A stretch of DNA of 64,000 bases, from NCBI GenBank assembly GCA_020726505.1, contig JAHLEZ010000002.1, positions 5,270,001 through 5,334,000 of the forward strand, given 5' to 3'. Made by a program: the position numbers and the translations under genes. Shown one piece after another: positions 32,493-43,399 of this stretch. The notes under the pieces are model-generated. The model worked only from the letters and a program-made list of their open reading frames with translations. It had not been told where the DNA came from and made no database searches. Each line of letters begins with the position of its first letter. Position 1 is the stretch's first letter. The DNA is from Leptodontidium sp. MPI-SDFR-AT-0119. Taxonomy: Eukaryota; Ascomycota; Leotiomycetes; Helotiales; Leptodontidiaceae.

Positions 32493-33944
32493 CTACGCTT
32501 TTTCGTTTCCCGTAGGCTTTTCGGTCTCGGTGGCTTCATCATCGCTTGCATCTACCTTCACGCCCTCTCCACCTTCACCCCACGCAGAGTTGCTTCGACT
32601 CAACTTTCCATTCGAGGCACCTATGGCTTCTCGTGGACTTGCCAATGGACTACCCGCAGCTGCCATTCCTCCAATACTGCCACTGATGCTGTCATTTCTC
32701 CCATGTCCCAGAAGACCGCTCTTAACACTGCCTCCATCTGCGGCTGTTGACTGTTTTCCTGCGTAGTAGCTGTTGCGTTCGCTGGGTAGAGCTGGTGCCA
32801 CACCAGTAGCCGAGTATATGCTAGCTCTCTCGTTCAATCCACCAACACTTGGTCTTGGCTGATGCGGAGTTGATGTAATTCCGCTTGAAGCATCGATATT
32901 GGCGCTCAGAACACTGAGAGGCAGACTTTCTCTACTACCACCAAAAAGCGAGGATGGGGCAAGGGCGCGAACCGAAGCATCTGTGTCCATTGACCGTCTT
33001 CTTCGTCTCTTGGATGATGAGGCGAGTGTAAGGATCGAAGCATTGTCGGTTAGGAGGTTATTAGCTGTAGCAGTATTGTAGGTTGACGGATGTCCACCAC
33101 TTGCTTGAGGAGCCAGATGCGCTGGAATTGCAGTAGCCGGCGGTGAAGTCGGAAACTGGTGAGAGAACTGGATTGTCTGAGTATTGTTCCCGTGATTGTG
33201 GTTGTGCAAGTTGATCGCAGCATTGGGACCAGCAGAATGAATAGTTGTAAGTGTCGTCGTCAAGGACCGCACAGAAGGGGCGGGTGAAGAGAATGTGCTG
33301 TCTGCCCCTCTGCCTGAACTAACTCCACACCCCACTGTCGCATTCGTGCCCTGGCCAGATGATGGGGCATGTGATGGTGCTGCGTCTGAATGTGCTCCTT
33401 CGGGTTCGGTAGACGTCGTAGGAGCCGTTGACTTGTTCCCAATCGTCGGCGGGGGGAGTCCTTCTAAAGAAGAGCGTAATGAGTGTCTGCGATCGACCGA
33501 GGATGTGCTGATCGAATTGCCTGTGGGGACGGTTGAGAAAGAACGATGACCATTCGGCGTGTCAGCGTTTCCATTCAAGTGGCCTGACTGTGGGTATGGG
33601 TGGTTTTTGGAGAGAGTCTGCTTCTTCGAATTGGATTTCATCTGGTAGGTATTTCGTTTCGTGTTCGCAGGCTGACTCGACTCAGCTGTTGCAGAGGAGC
33701 TGCCCTTGAAGCTGGTGAGCTTTTTCATCCATGTTGAGAAAGGTCGGCGGCGCCCTGGTCTGTCTGTTCGGTCTGCCATCTCGGTCAGTTGAGTCGCTGG
33801 AGGGGTTGTACCTGCAGCAGCGATGCTCTGCGAATTGGCAGATTTGGCTGCAGATGCAGCTTTGGAGGAAGGCTTAAAAGAGCAGCGCTGCTGGGTTTTG
33901 CTTGAGCTCGTACCATGTACCTGAGGTGATGTCTCAGTGGCCAT
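32493..33944 (-). CDS. Serine/threonine-rich low-complexity protein (conserved fungal hypothetical)
   Basis: Single open frame of 483 codons from an ATG at 33944. The protein is largely disordered: rich in Ser, Thr, Ala, Pro and Asn, with basic patches (GRRRPFSTWMKKLTSF near residues 64-79; SSKRRRRRSMDTDASVRAL near 318-336) and an acidic C-terminus (DASDDEATETEK). The patch with WMKKLTSF resembles short conserved motifs in fungal signalling or cortical proteins. It has many potential phosphorylation sites and no signal peptide or membrane segment. Ascomycete proteins of this kind are sometimes labelled polycystin-like cation channel, but nothing here looks like a channel. Its 5' end faces MLH3, about 570 bp away. 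Confidence 0.7.
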   Translation of the reverse strand: MATETSPQVHGTSSSKTQQRCSFKPSSKAASAAKSANSQSIAAAGTTPPATQLTEMADRTDRPGRRRPFSTWMKKLTSFKGSSSATAESSQPANTKRNTYQMKSNSKKQTLSKNHPYPQSGHLNGNADTPNGHRSFSTVPTGNSISTSSVDRRHSLRSSLEGLPPPTIGNKSTAPTTSTEPEGAHSDAAPSHAPSSGQGTNATVGCGVSSGRGADSTFSSPAPSVRSLTTTLTTIHSAGPNAAINLHNHNHGNNTQTIQFSHQFPTSPPATAIPAHLAPQASGGHPSTYNTATANNLLTDNASILTLASSSKRRRRRSMDTDASVRALAPSSLFGGSRESLPLSVLSANIDASSGITSTPHQPRPSVGGLNERASIYSATGVAPALPSERNSYYAGKQSTAADGGSVKSGLLGHGRNDSISGSIGGMAAAGSPLASPREAIGASNGKLSRSNSAWGEGGEGVKVDASDDEATETEKPTGNEKA

Positions 33945-34514
33945 CGTTGTGTTGGGTTGGCTGGTGTTGTTTGGACAAAGAGATGGTGCGGATGGAGCGG
34001 AAGGAGATAGGAGGCGAATTGCAGGTTGGTTGATTCTTGCGCAGATGCCCGGGGAAAGCGAAGGTGTTCGATATTGGGTGATGCTGATGTGAGTGAGGGT
34101 GGAGTGGAGTGGTGAGCTGAAGAGTCGAGGAAGAGAAAGGAAGCTATCGATTTGAAGTGTCCAGACCGGCAGTGGCAGCCTCGTTGTGCCGTCGGGGCTA
34201 GGCTGTGCTTATGTAAGTCGAGAAACGTGACTGGATGGATATCGAAGCCTTGAGGGAAGTTCTTCGAATTCAACAACAGCAACACCTACCTAATCTCCAT
34301 CTAGCTAGGGGCGAATCTTAGTCGGTAAGATATCAATTTGCCTCTCAACGAGAAATGTTGTACCCTTATACTTGATGCTCGAGAACGACTTCCTCGACAG
34401 GAAATGATGTCTACAGAAGTCACTTTTTGCTGCTGGAAGGTGCCACCAAGTCTCAGTCCTCTCTTCACCGGAATCTAGCATTCTGGCATTGCTTCGTAAA
34501 TATATCGCATCAGG
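33945..34514. other. Divergent intergenic region
   Basis: Shared upstream region of the Ser-rich protein gene (minus) and MLH3 (plus). Minus frames here do not begin with ATG or lack content. Confidence 0.5.
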
Positions 34515-37445
34515 ATGTCTATCCAACCGCTACCACCAGATGTCATTGCTCAGATCAAATCATCGATTTCTATTACCAGCCTCAATGGCGTCATTTGCGA
34601 GCTCGTGAAGAACTCTTTGGATGCTGAAGCCTCAAAAATCGACATTAGTGTTGACTACAGCCGAGGCAGCTGTTCCGTTGAAGATGACGGCCTTGGAATA
34701 TTGCCTTCGGAATTTGGAGTTGATGGCCATCTTGGAAAGCTGTACCGTGAGTTCATATCAAACTTTCACTGTATGCAAGATTAACACGTGAAAGATTCAT
34801 CCAAGTTGAATGCCCAGACTGAAGTACATGGAAGTCGTGGAACATTCCTTGCGTCTCTATCAGCCTTGGCTGTGGTCTCCATCACATCTCGCCATCACCT
34901 ACACAGATCTCATAATACTTTGACACTACACAAAACCGAGGTCGCATCCCGCCAGACACCCGCACCACTACATCAACATCTGGTGAGCCAACATGGAACT
35001 CGAGTTACTGCTCGAGATCTCTTCGGTAACATGCCGGTTCGTGTCAAGCACCGGGCTCTTGTTGCTGAGAAAGAACGAGGAAACTCCAAAGACTGGGAGA
35101 TGCTGAGGCGGGATGTCATGGCACTCCTGCTACCATGGCGCAAGACTGTTGCAGTGACTATTCGGGATTCTCAAACAAATCACAAGATGATTGCTCGGCC
35201 AGCATCAATGCCATTCCAGTCTGGAAAATTATTCGTACCTTCCGTGTGCAGTGTCCTCGCGCAGGCCTCCTTTATTTCTCACGAAGAAACAAGGTCATGG
35301 ATCTCAGTTCATGCATCCACTCTGAATTTGGATATCAGTGGTTCAATTTCGCTCGATCCAACTGCAACCAAGCATGTCCAGTTCCTATGCCTGGGTATCC
35401 AGCCTATTGCTTCTTCGAATGGTCAAAGTGTTTTCCATGATGCAATCAATCGATTGTTCGCCAATTCGGCTTTCGGTATCGAAGAACAAGGAGAGGAAAT
35501 AGACCGCGGTGAGCAAGACATAACATCGAAAGATGGTCGATATAGAGGAGAAGGATTCACGGCTAAGGAGCTGAAAGGTCCGAGAAAAGGGGTTGACCGA
35601 TGGCCCATGTTTTTCATCAAAATCCAACTCTCTGATATAGGAACTTCGAAGCCTCAGGTACAAGATGTCTTGGACGGAAAAAGTCAAAGTTTGCACGAGA
35701 TCTTGGAGCTGTTGCAGGCGATGATATTCGAATTTCTCACCAAACATCATTTCCGCCCAAAAGCTAGCAATGGACCTCAGTCCAAGAGGGCCGGTGATGC
35801 TGGACAGCCGGTAATTTCAAACCCGCGGATATCTCACAAATCACCGGTCCCACGTCAACCGAAAGACCAGTCTCGAGCAAAGCCAAAGAGATCATCCATG
35901 AAAACAAGGCATCGCCTAGATCCTCTAAGGACAAATGTAAAGCTCCCTTCCTTTCGACAGGGTTTGTCAGCTGCAGAGCATCCGTTCGATTCGTGGTCAA
36001 GGGTGAAGAAGGGCGCTGTATCGAGACCAACGACGCCCAAACTATTGATTGGAGAAGTTGGAAATATACAAATATCAAGACCTGCAACGGCCCCACCTTA
36101 CTTGATGAATACTCCTTCAATGGGTGACACGTCAACTCCGCTCAACCCAAGACTTCAGCCTCTTCTTTCCAGGGATGGAAAGATTATTCGAGCCCCTTTC
36201 GATGATGTCAGGCCCCCAGCCAAATTACCGTCCTTATCTGCATTAGTGCCACCTCGTGCACTGGATTCAAAAACGGCTTTGAAGAATACTGCTGAAGTCG
36301 TGGCATGGGTCAATCCAGTCACGAAGGTCGAGTCATTCATCAACCAACGCACTGGTCTAACGATCCCAGCAATAAACACCGCCTCCCACGCCAGCCATCA
36401 ATCACGATTAACTACATTCCGCCTGGGCCAATCACCCCCACAAACTACACCGAGCCCATGGGTCAGTGATATGCTCAAGAAGTGGGATAATCCAGTATTT
36501 GCTCTAGCTGAGCCATCTATTCCCCAGATCACGTTTGATGGCCCTGATGGGAGTACTCAAAATACCCTCCATGGGCACCACCATCACTGCTCACAAATAG
36601 ACATTGATCGTGCATTCCAAGAGTCATCGCCGGGCACCAGTGGCCGGATATCAAAGGATGCGCTGGGGCGTGCTGAGGTGGTGTCCCAAGTAGACCAAAA
36701 GTTCATCTTGGTGAAGCTGCAATCAACCAAAGCTGCAGCTTCGGACCTCGATGGCGGGAGTATGCTGGTTTTGATCGATCAACACGCAGCAGATGAGCGT
36801 ATCCGGGTGGAAGCGCTCATGGAAGAACTATGCAGTCCTCCGCCATCAGATTCCACCACATTGTCAGGCATTCTCACGACTTCACTTGCTAAAGCCCTCA
36901 ATTTCGACCTTTCTCCCAAAGAAATCCACCTCCTCCAAATACACCAATCTCACTTCGCCAACTGGGGCATCCTCTACAGCATCTCCCATTCGACGTCCAT
37001 ACCCTTGGCTCAACGCCTCGCAGTCCACTCAATTCCCCCTGCCATTGTTGAGCGCTGTCAATCTTCTCCTCGCCTCCTCATTGACCTCATCCGGACCGAA
37101 CTCTGGAAATTCCACGACAAGCACGCCCTGCCAACGCCTCCCCTCCCATCAAGCGGCTGGCTCCAGCGTTTACAGCATTGTCCGCAGGGTATCTTGGATA
37201 TGGTCAATTCGAGAGCTTGCAGGAGCGCGATCATGTTCAATGATGTGTTGAGCAAGGGACAGTGCGAGATACTCGTCAAGAGGTTAGCAGAGTGTAAATT
37301 CCCATTTCAGTGCGCGCATGGACGGCCGAGTCTGGTTCCGCTTGTCGAACTGGGTGCCCTGAATTTAGGAGCTGGAATGGATGAGAATGAGCAAGGCAGT
37401 GGGCTTGCAGGGAAAATTAGAAAGTGGAAAGAGGGCATGGACTGA
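34515..37445 (+). CDS. MLH3: DNA mismatch repair protein, MutL homologue 3
   Basis: Two exons (34515-34746 and 34795-37445), one 48-nt intron, 960 aa. The N-terminal GHKL ATPase has motif I ELVKNSLDA (Glu29 and Asn33 at the same numbers as in bacterial MutL) and VEDDGLGI (motif II; Asp instead of the usual Asn before Gly, as seen in MLH3 proteins). Motif III reads HGSRGTFLASLSALA and is followed by GTRVTARDLFGNMPVRVKHR. After a long variable linker, the C-terminal domain carries the endonuclease metal motif DQHAADERIRVE (from about residue 739), ACRSAIMF-type SRACRSAIMFNDVLS, and CAHGRPSLVPL. It pairs with MLH1 in the nucleus and acts in meiotic crossover resolution and mismatch repair. The 3' end is followed directly by repeat copy 2. 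Confidence 0.92.
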
Positions 37446-37900
37446 ACCCCGAGATAAGATGAACCAGTTGTTTTGTTTTAAGCGAATCTCTCTCCCTCAA
37501 AGTTTACATTACTTATTCTCCTTGAGAACTAAACATACACATTTTAACTTTATATTAGTTTAATATCTTTAATCATTCATCTTAATATAAAAATACATTA
37601 ACACAAATAATAAGCAAAAAATTAAGACAGATATTTTATATAAATTAATAGATACGCTGAAATTAGTTATTACATAAATAAAGATATTATACTAAATTAA
37701 CGTTATATTTATAACTTCCGGGTTAAACTCATAGAACTTAGTGTAAATCATTTAGTTCCTAGGCTCATATTTATGCTAGTAATTTCTACTTAAAGTCTTT
37801 ATCTTCTTATAATCCTAGCACTAATTTAGTCTCGCCGCTCCTCGATTTTCTATAAAACCAAAAGCTTCGTTCTTAAAAATGGCCTCTTCATCCGCCACAA
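37446..37900. other. AT-rich DNA after MLH3 (mostly repeat copy 2)
   Basis: Very AT-rich sequence that is almost entirely the dispersed repeat. No coding capacity. Confidence 0.6.
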
Positions 37901-38002
37901 CTATCTAAACTCTATACTAACGTATAACATTAATACCTTTATTAAAACCATACTCATACACTTTCGTCGAGCAACTTCAACACTTCCTCTTCGTTCGCAC
38001 CC
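37479..38002 (+). repeat. Dispersed AT-rich repeat, copy 2
   Basis: Matches 8573-8867 over its length apart from an extra segment of about 215 bp. Compared with copy 1, changes such as GCAC to ACAC, TGAT to TAAT and CTCTG to CTTTA are transitions, with copy 2 the more AT-rich. It begins about 35 bp after the MLH3 stop and runs into the 3' end of the minus-strand pseudogene. Confidence 0.85.
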
Positions 38003-39455
38003 ATCGGAGACATGCTCAATACATCCAACGGCCATCTCCAGTATCTGCCAGGTGTCGAAACTGGGACATTCTTTCCGTTGTCTTCGACTCATTTTCAACA
38101 GCCGGAGAGAAGCAGGCACAATCAAGTCGCTCGGCACTCCTTGGTATTCCAATATGGACAGCAAGATCTCTTCCGCATCGTTGTATTTTGCCTGGCCAAT
38201 CAAGGAGTCGGAGAGAACAATTGCCAAATGGGCTCGGTAAATCGATGTGATATTCATGCTCCTACCTTTCGATCCAAAAACGTCGGAAAATAGTTTTCGA
38301 GCTAGTCTCTACCCGTCGGCTTCTTCCATCAAGAAGTTGTAGCATTTGACTAGTTCGATTCCGGTGATCAGGTATTCGATGGAGACAACGCCATAGAGCT
38401 CCTTCACCTCCGATATGCTGAGCTCCAAGATATAGCAGGCGGCCTCAAAAGACTGCTGCTTTGCAGCGATGAACCCGAGAAGAGCTACGACCTGAGATGG
38501 TAGGCTGTACAAGAAGATCCTGAACATTTCTAGAACAGTCGAAGCACCATGAAAGCTGCCCATGGCGAGTGTCTCCATTGTGGAGGGTTTGCCACGAGAT
38601 AGAGGCATCCAGGAACGCAAATCTGCAATGTCTTCGTGGAAATTATTGAGGGAATAGTCTCTATTGAATACCTGCGCGGCGTTCAATCGCTCATTACTCT
38701 GGAGATGCAACAAGCTGGACCATTGAACCGCAGCGGGCGCGTAGAACAAGAAGCGGGTGAGTACATCCTGTGGCGTGGGTGTTGAATCGCAAGATAATTT
38801 TAGAAAACACCCAAAGAGATCTTTGTGGAGCAGCTAGATCGAAGGCTGGTGATTTTTTCCAAGGATGGCGGTTATTCGCGAGAGAAAGCTCAAAAGCACA
38901 TGCAAGAAGTTTCTCTGGCCTGACACATCCACCGTTGGGCAATGCGTCAAAATGTCCCTGACGGTGGACACCGCAAGCAGTGGAAGAATAGTCGACTCAA
39001 TTACGCCCCACATCTGCTTCTCTGTCTCTTCCCAGAGTAATTCGGCGTGTGTCTCGGGGAAGGAGTGGATGACCACGGCCAAGATATCGAAAAGGTATTC
39101 AAGTGAACTGGCCAGAGGGAGCCCAATTCTCAAAGCGTTTCGCCACTTCTCCTCGAGACAAAGATTTGACTGAAAGTCATCTTCTCTTGGCATCGAGAGA
39201 ATTCCCGTCGTCACTGCTTGTTGCAATAGGGGATTCTCGTGTGCTGATTCTGTTGTGTCAAATAACCGAACTAACCAGTGCGGTACTTTGCTGTGGTCTG
39301 GAGGCACATAACCCAACTCTCCTGATTCCATCCATATCACGAGTAGACCGCTTGAATAAAGATTCTGGGACAATCGGGTTGTCGATGAATGCGAGAAGTC
39401 GACAGAACTTCAATAGATTTCCATCGAGCGCCAAGATCTTGAGCTCATCTTGCAT
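37901..39455 (-). pseudogene. Decayed unknown gene, helical-repeat-like
   Basis: From 39373 to 37901 one frame stays open for 491 codons except for two in-frame TAGs (38834-38836 and 38309-38311). The 5' part from the ATG at 39455 is in another frame, so one frameshift is needed near 39360. The protein is Leu-rich and helical, for example YLFDILAVVIHSFPETHAEL, VLEMFRIFLYSLPSQVVALL and AKYNDAEEILLSILEYQGVP; the last resembles a tetratricopeptide-type helix pair. The family is not recognised. The 3' end lies within repeat copy 2, so that repeat may include the tail of this gene family. Confidence 0.5.
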
Positions 39456-39948
39456 CCTGTATAAATTGTTAACTGTTTGTAGGTTCTGAACGGAATGATG
39501 ACTAGTAACGACAGGATTTCTTCGTCGCCTTCAGTCATAGTAAGGTTGGGTTGACGTAATGTCGACACGGGGGGATACTCCGGGTTCGCGCCTGTCGCAG
39601 GGTAGACATCAGACCGCCATGTATATCGATGTGCACAAGGATGTGCGTTGATGACCAAAAATTATTGGAACGCCTTGGATTTCAAACTTGTGTTTTCTTG
39701 TCTAGCCTGATCTTGGATCAAATTCGGTGAGGTTGGAGATACGACTGCACCTCAAGCGCCACCATCCAGGATGATTTGCTCGGATACCCAGCCAATAGAT
39801 GGAAATAATACAAACGCCCAGCTGTGCCCGCTACAGCCTCGTTAACAATACATCCATCTACTTTTTAAGAGATTAAACCTTCCTTTCTTTAAACGTGCTC
39901 GCTGGTTCTTCTTGCATTGTCAAGTCAGTTGTTTGTATTCGCCAAATC
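39456..39948. other. Divergent intergenic region between two pseudogenes
   Basis: Probably holds the promoters of both decayed genes. A short ATG frame (MTEGDEEILSLL) near 39537 could be a first exon of the minus-strand gene but cannot be joined in phase. Confidence 0.4.
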
Positions 39949-42900
39949 ATGGTTGCCAAGACGACGAAAACGGTCCGAGTCACGGAGATACCCTTGACCG
40001 TAAAATCAGAGGACTTCAACGCTCTTGCCACGAGGCTCAGCGAAAGACTCAAGAAAAAGGGGTCTTACTCTTCTTCCGCACTGGTAAAGCAATGAACACC
40101 CCCGGTATCTCTTTGTATTCAGGCCTCACAACAAGTTGGGACAATCACGCTTCCTTCTTCCAAGCATCGACAGGCTGCCTTGATATCAACCGAGTCGGGG
40201 TGGGCATTCGATGATGTTTTTGAAGGAGTTACAGTTTTGCATTGCGCAGATAAACAGATCTTGAGTTAGTTCTCATATCCACAAGCTATACAATAGAAGT
40301 GTCGACTGACGATACTATAGCATTTGTGCAGTCAAAGGGCTGAATGAGAACGCTTTCGAGACATGGTCTGCTGGCAATCTCATGTGGCTTCGAGATCTTC
40401 TGCCACAAACTAAGGAATTTCAAGATTCTCGCATCATGACTTTCGGATACAGTTCCGAGAAGTCAACTCGAGGCATTACTCGAGTATTGAAAGGTTGGGC
40501 CGATGGTCTACTTCGACACCTGTGCTCAGTTCGAACAACAGATGAGGTCTCTAAAGCCTAAAATCATGATTCTTGTAGATGCTCACTGTTTATAAGGAAA
40601 GGAGAAGACCGTTGATAATCCTCGGCCATTCAATTGACGGCTTGATTGCGAGAGAAGTACATTACATCTCCCGCTTGAGCCCATGATACCCCAAGGCTCA
40701 CCAAGGCTCCAGCTAATCTCATTTTTTAACAGGCGGTGTTGCAACTGAATCATTATTCTCACATATACGACGGCATTAGTATCAAATCATGCGCTGTTCT
40801 GTTTCTCAGCACCCCCCATTTTGGGTCAACCGAAGCGGGCTGGAACAAGTTTCTCCAAGATGTCACAGAACTGAGCTTCGGAGTTCGATCGCATTCAACC
40901 ACAAATCTCCTTCGTCTGTACAACCCTCATGCCCCGAACAATTCCGAGGAATTCGAGAGTCTAAGCTCCAAATTTCCGTTCTCATGCTTGTACGAAAGCC
41001 GAGAGACGAGCGTCAAAAGATTGAATCGCTAGGTATATCTCTACGTGACTTTGAAATATCCCTTCTTAGTCACTGATGCTTGAACTCACAGATTGTGACA
41101 CAGCTTTCTGCGAATTTTGGCCCGGTCTCTGCAGTCTCTGTACCAGAAGCTGACTATCGAAGCATCTGCAAAGTTAACTCGAAATTCAGCGGGGTCTACC
41201 GGATTCTGCTGAAACATTTAATTGCCCTAAAAGCTGAGCTGCAAGGTCAGAACATGAGGTCGGTGGCTCCAAAGGTATGAAAAATCTCTTTTAGTGTCTT
41301 GCGCTGATATTGATTTCTCCTAGCCTCAAATTGGCCGTCCCCCACTGACTGCACAGAGATACCCGAATCCTGTCGGCAGAGCCTTTTATTCAAGCAAGGG
41401 TCTTCGTCCCGCGAATAAGATTGTAAGACCACAAGGTCGAAAGATGGAGCACGAATCTCTCGGTAGCCTCATTTCTCAATGCCAGGAAGATAGTGGGGCT
41501 GTTGCGATCACTGGGATAGGTGGAATTGGGTATGTCGATTTGAAAGCTATAGATCTTCACCTCGTCTCCATCTGACCGGGACAAGAGGAAAACGGAGATG
41601 TTGCTCGATGTTGCGTATCATCGCCTGGACAAGACAAACGTATTCTTCCTCCGAGCCAGCAATAAGAAATGTTACAAGAAGCTTACCTGCACGTCGCCAT
41701 GCACAAGTACCAGGGAAGAGGCACGAGAGACATTTGGAGCCGAATGCCTGCCGAAGAACGAGTTGAGACGTTCAAAAAGTGGCTGTTGCAACCCGAGAAT
41801 ATCGAGACTTTGGTCATGCTAGATGATTTGGATGGTCTGGCGGATCCCGAGCTGATTCTGTCAGCAATACCACTGGGTGCCAAAACGGTAATCTTTTCGA
41901 CTCGAAGCCCGACTCTGCGAGAAGAAGTTGATCGAGAATGCCGGCATCTGCGTCTTTGGTCCATGAAAACTGATGATATAATCGACATCATGGAAGCAAC
42001 CGTCAGACAGAGCGACTACTAGCAAGATGGCGAGCTCTACAATCGCGATGTCCTCCGAGAAATCGCCAAAGCAGTCCACGGTCACCCCCTCGCTGCATCT
42101 CATGCTATCAAATACATCATTCGTGTAATTTCTCAAGAGCCCGTGGACTCGCCTGCCGAGACCTTCCTTTCAATACTCGAAGATCCTAATCACGAGACAA
42201 GAGCAAGCTTCCTCGAATACAAACCTCGCGCCCCCTCCATCATGGACACTTTCTACGTATCTCGAAACAGACTTCCCAATCCCAAAGGTCTCGCCTGGAC
42301 GTTAATGCAATTCCTGAGCATCCTCGAGGCCAATGCATCAATAGTCCCGACTACCGAGATTTCTTCTACAAAAGACAATGTGTAATCAACGCCGAAGAGT
42401 TCACCAACCACGAACTGCTGTCAAACTGCGGACCGAAACTATCCGAAGCTTTTGCGGATCTAGAAGCCGTGTCTTTTGGCGAGAGGCTACAGACTTCGAA
42501 GCCCTTTTGCTTTCATCCACTTTGGTTGGAGTATGCGAGACATGCGATGGGTCGAGAAATGAGGCTGTGTGCCGTTGAACAGGTTCTACTTATCTCTCAT
42601 CGGACGATTGAAGGGGCTATGGGGGATGAAGCGGGAGAGAGGGCTTTGAAAAGCTTCTTGCCTCATATTAGACATTGTGTTGTCGTATGTGAGAATTTCG
42701 GGATCGAACTCAGTAATTTTAGTGGGCCTGAAGACACCTTGATGTGGTACAGAAAGGGGGAGAAGTTTATCCACTGCATAATCAACATTTCCTTCAGCGG
42801 ACTTCGCGTATTCTCGCTTCAAGCGAATTCTACTTTGCTGACTGAGTTTTTATTCAACCAGGAATCCAGAGCATATTGGGATTATATCCAGGTGTTCTCT

Positions 42901-42996
42901 CGAACAAACAACCTCTTAATACCCAACCAATCAATTAGCAGCTTCTGTTCCAGGGGGATTTATGGGATACTGTGCAGTTTTCCCCTCTTTAAGTAG
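39949..42996 (+). pseudogene. STAND/NLR-type gene with esterase-like N-terminus, multiply disrupted
   Basis: Many exons can be joined in phase: 39949-40083, from 40123, then from about 40320, each with short introns. The N-terminal lobe is alpha/beta-hydrolase-like, with ICAVKGLNENAFETW, LMWLRDLLP, PLIILGHSIDGLIARE (GHSxxG nucleophile elbow; Gly replaced by Asp) and VLFLSTPHFGS. A P-loop follows, GIGGIG|KT, split by an intron near 41529, then TLVMLDDLDGL (Walker B) and GAKTVIFSTRSP. This is the layout of fungal NLR proteins with a serine-esterase-like head and NB-ARC. Lesions: TAG at 41030-41032 at an exon end, frameshift near 41670, TAG at 42020-42022, frameshift near 42340. The usual C-terminal repeat domain is missing. 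Intact relatives are thought to sense non-self and trigger cell death. Confidence 0.75.
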
Positions 42997-43399
42997 AATT
43001 GGAAGTCAGACAGTACACCCGAGATTATTCAAAATTCCTTTGACTGGCCTCTGTTGGGTCTAAACTTGAAACTTCATGGGCGGAGCAAGGCACATCACGT
43101 TCAAAATATTTTCACTTGCTGACCCCTGAAACTCTGCATATGCCAAACATCAACCTATCAATCCACCTGAAGGTATGGCCATGTTCTATTCGCTTATCCG
43201 CCAACTCCCCAGCTCCCCTCGGCGCTTCACGTTTGATCGTCGCTGCATCAAGCGAAGTGGGATGTAAAGCTCTGTAGTCTCCCACCAGAACTTGTATAAT
43301 CATTCATTTGTAAAGAGAAGGAAATATATTTTGACATATGCACACTTTTTAATTCTCGCCGTCATTTCAACACCTGTCACACCAACTCACCACCTAACC
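42997..43399. other. Intergenic region
   Basis: Between the NLR pseudogene and the first intact HET gene. Nothing recognisable. Confidence 0.5.
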
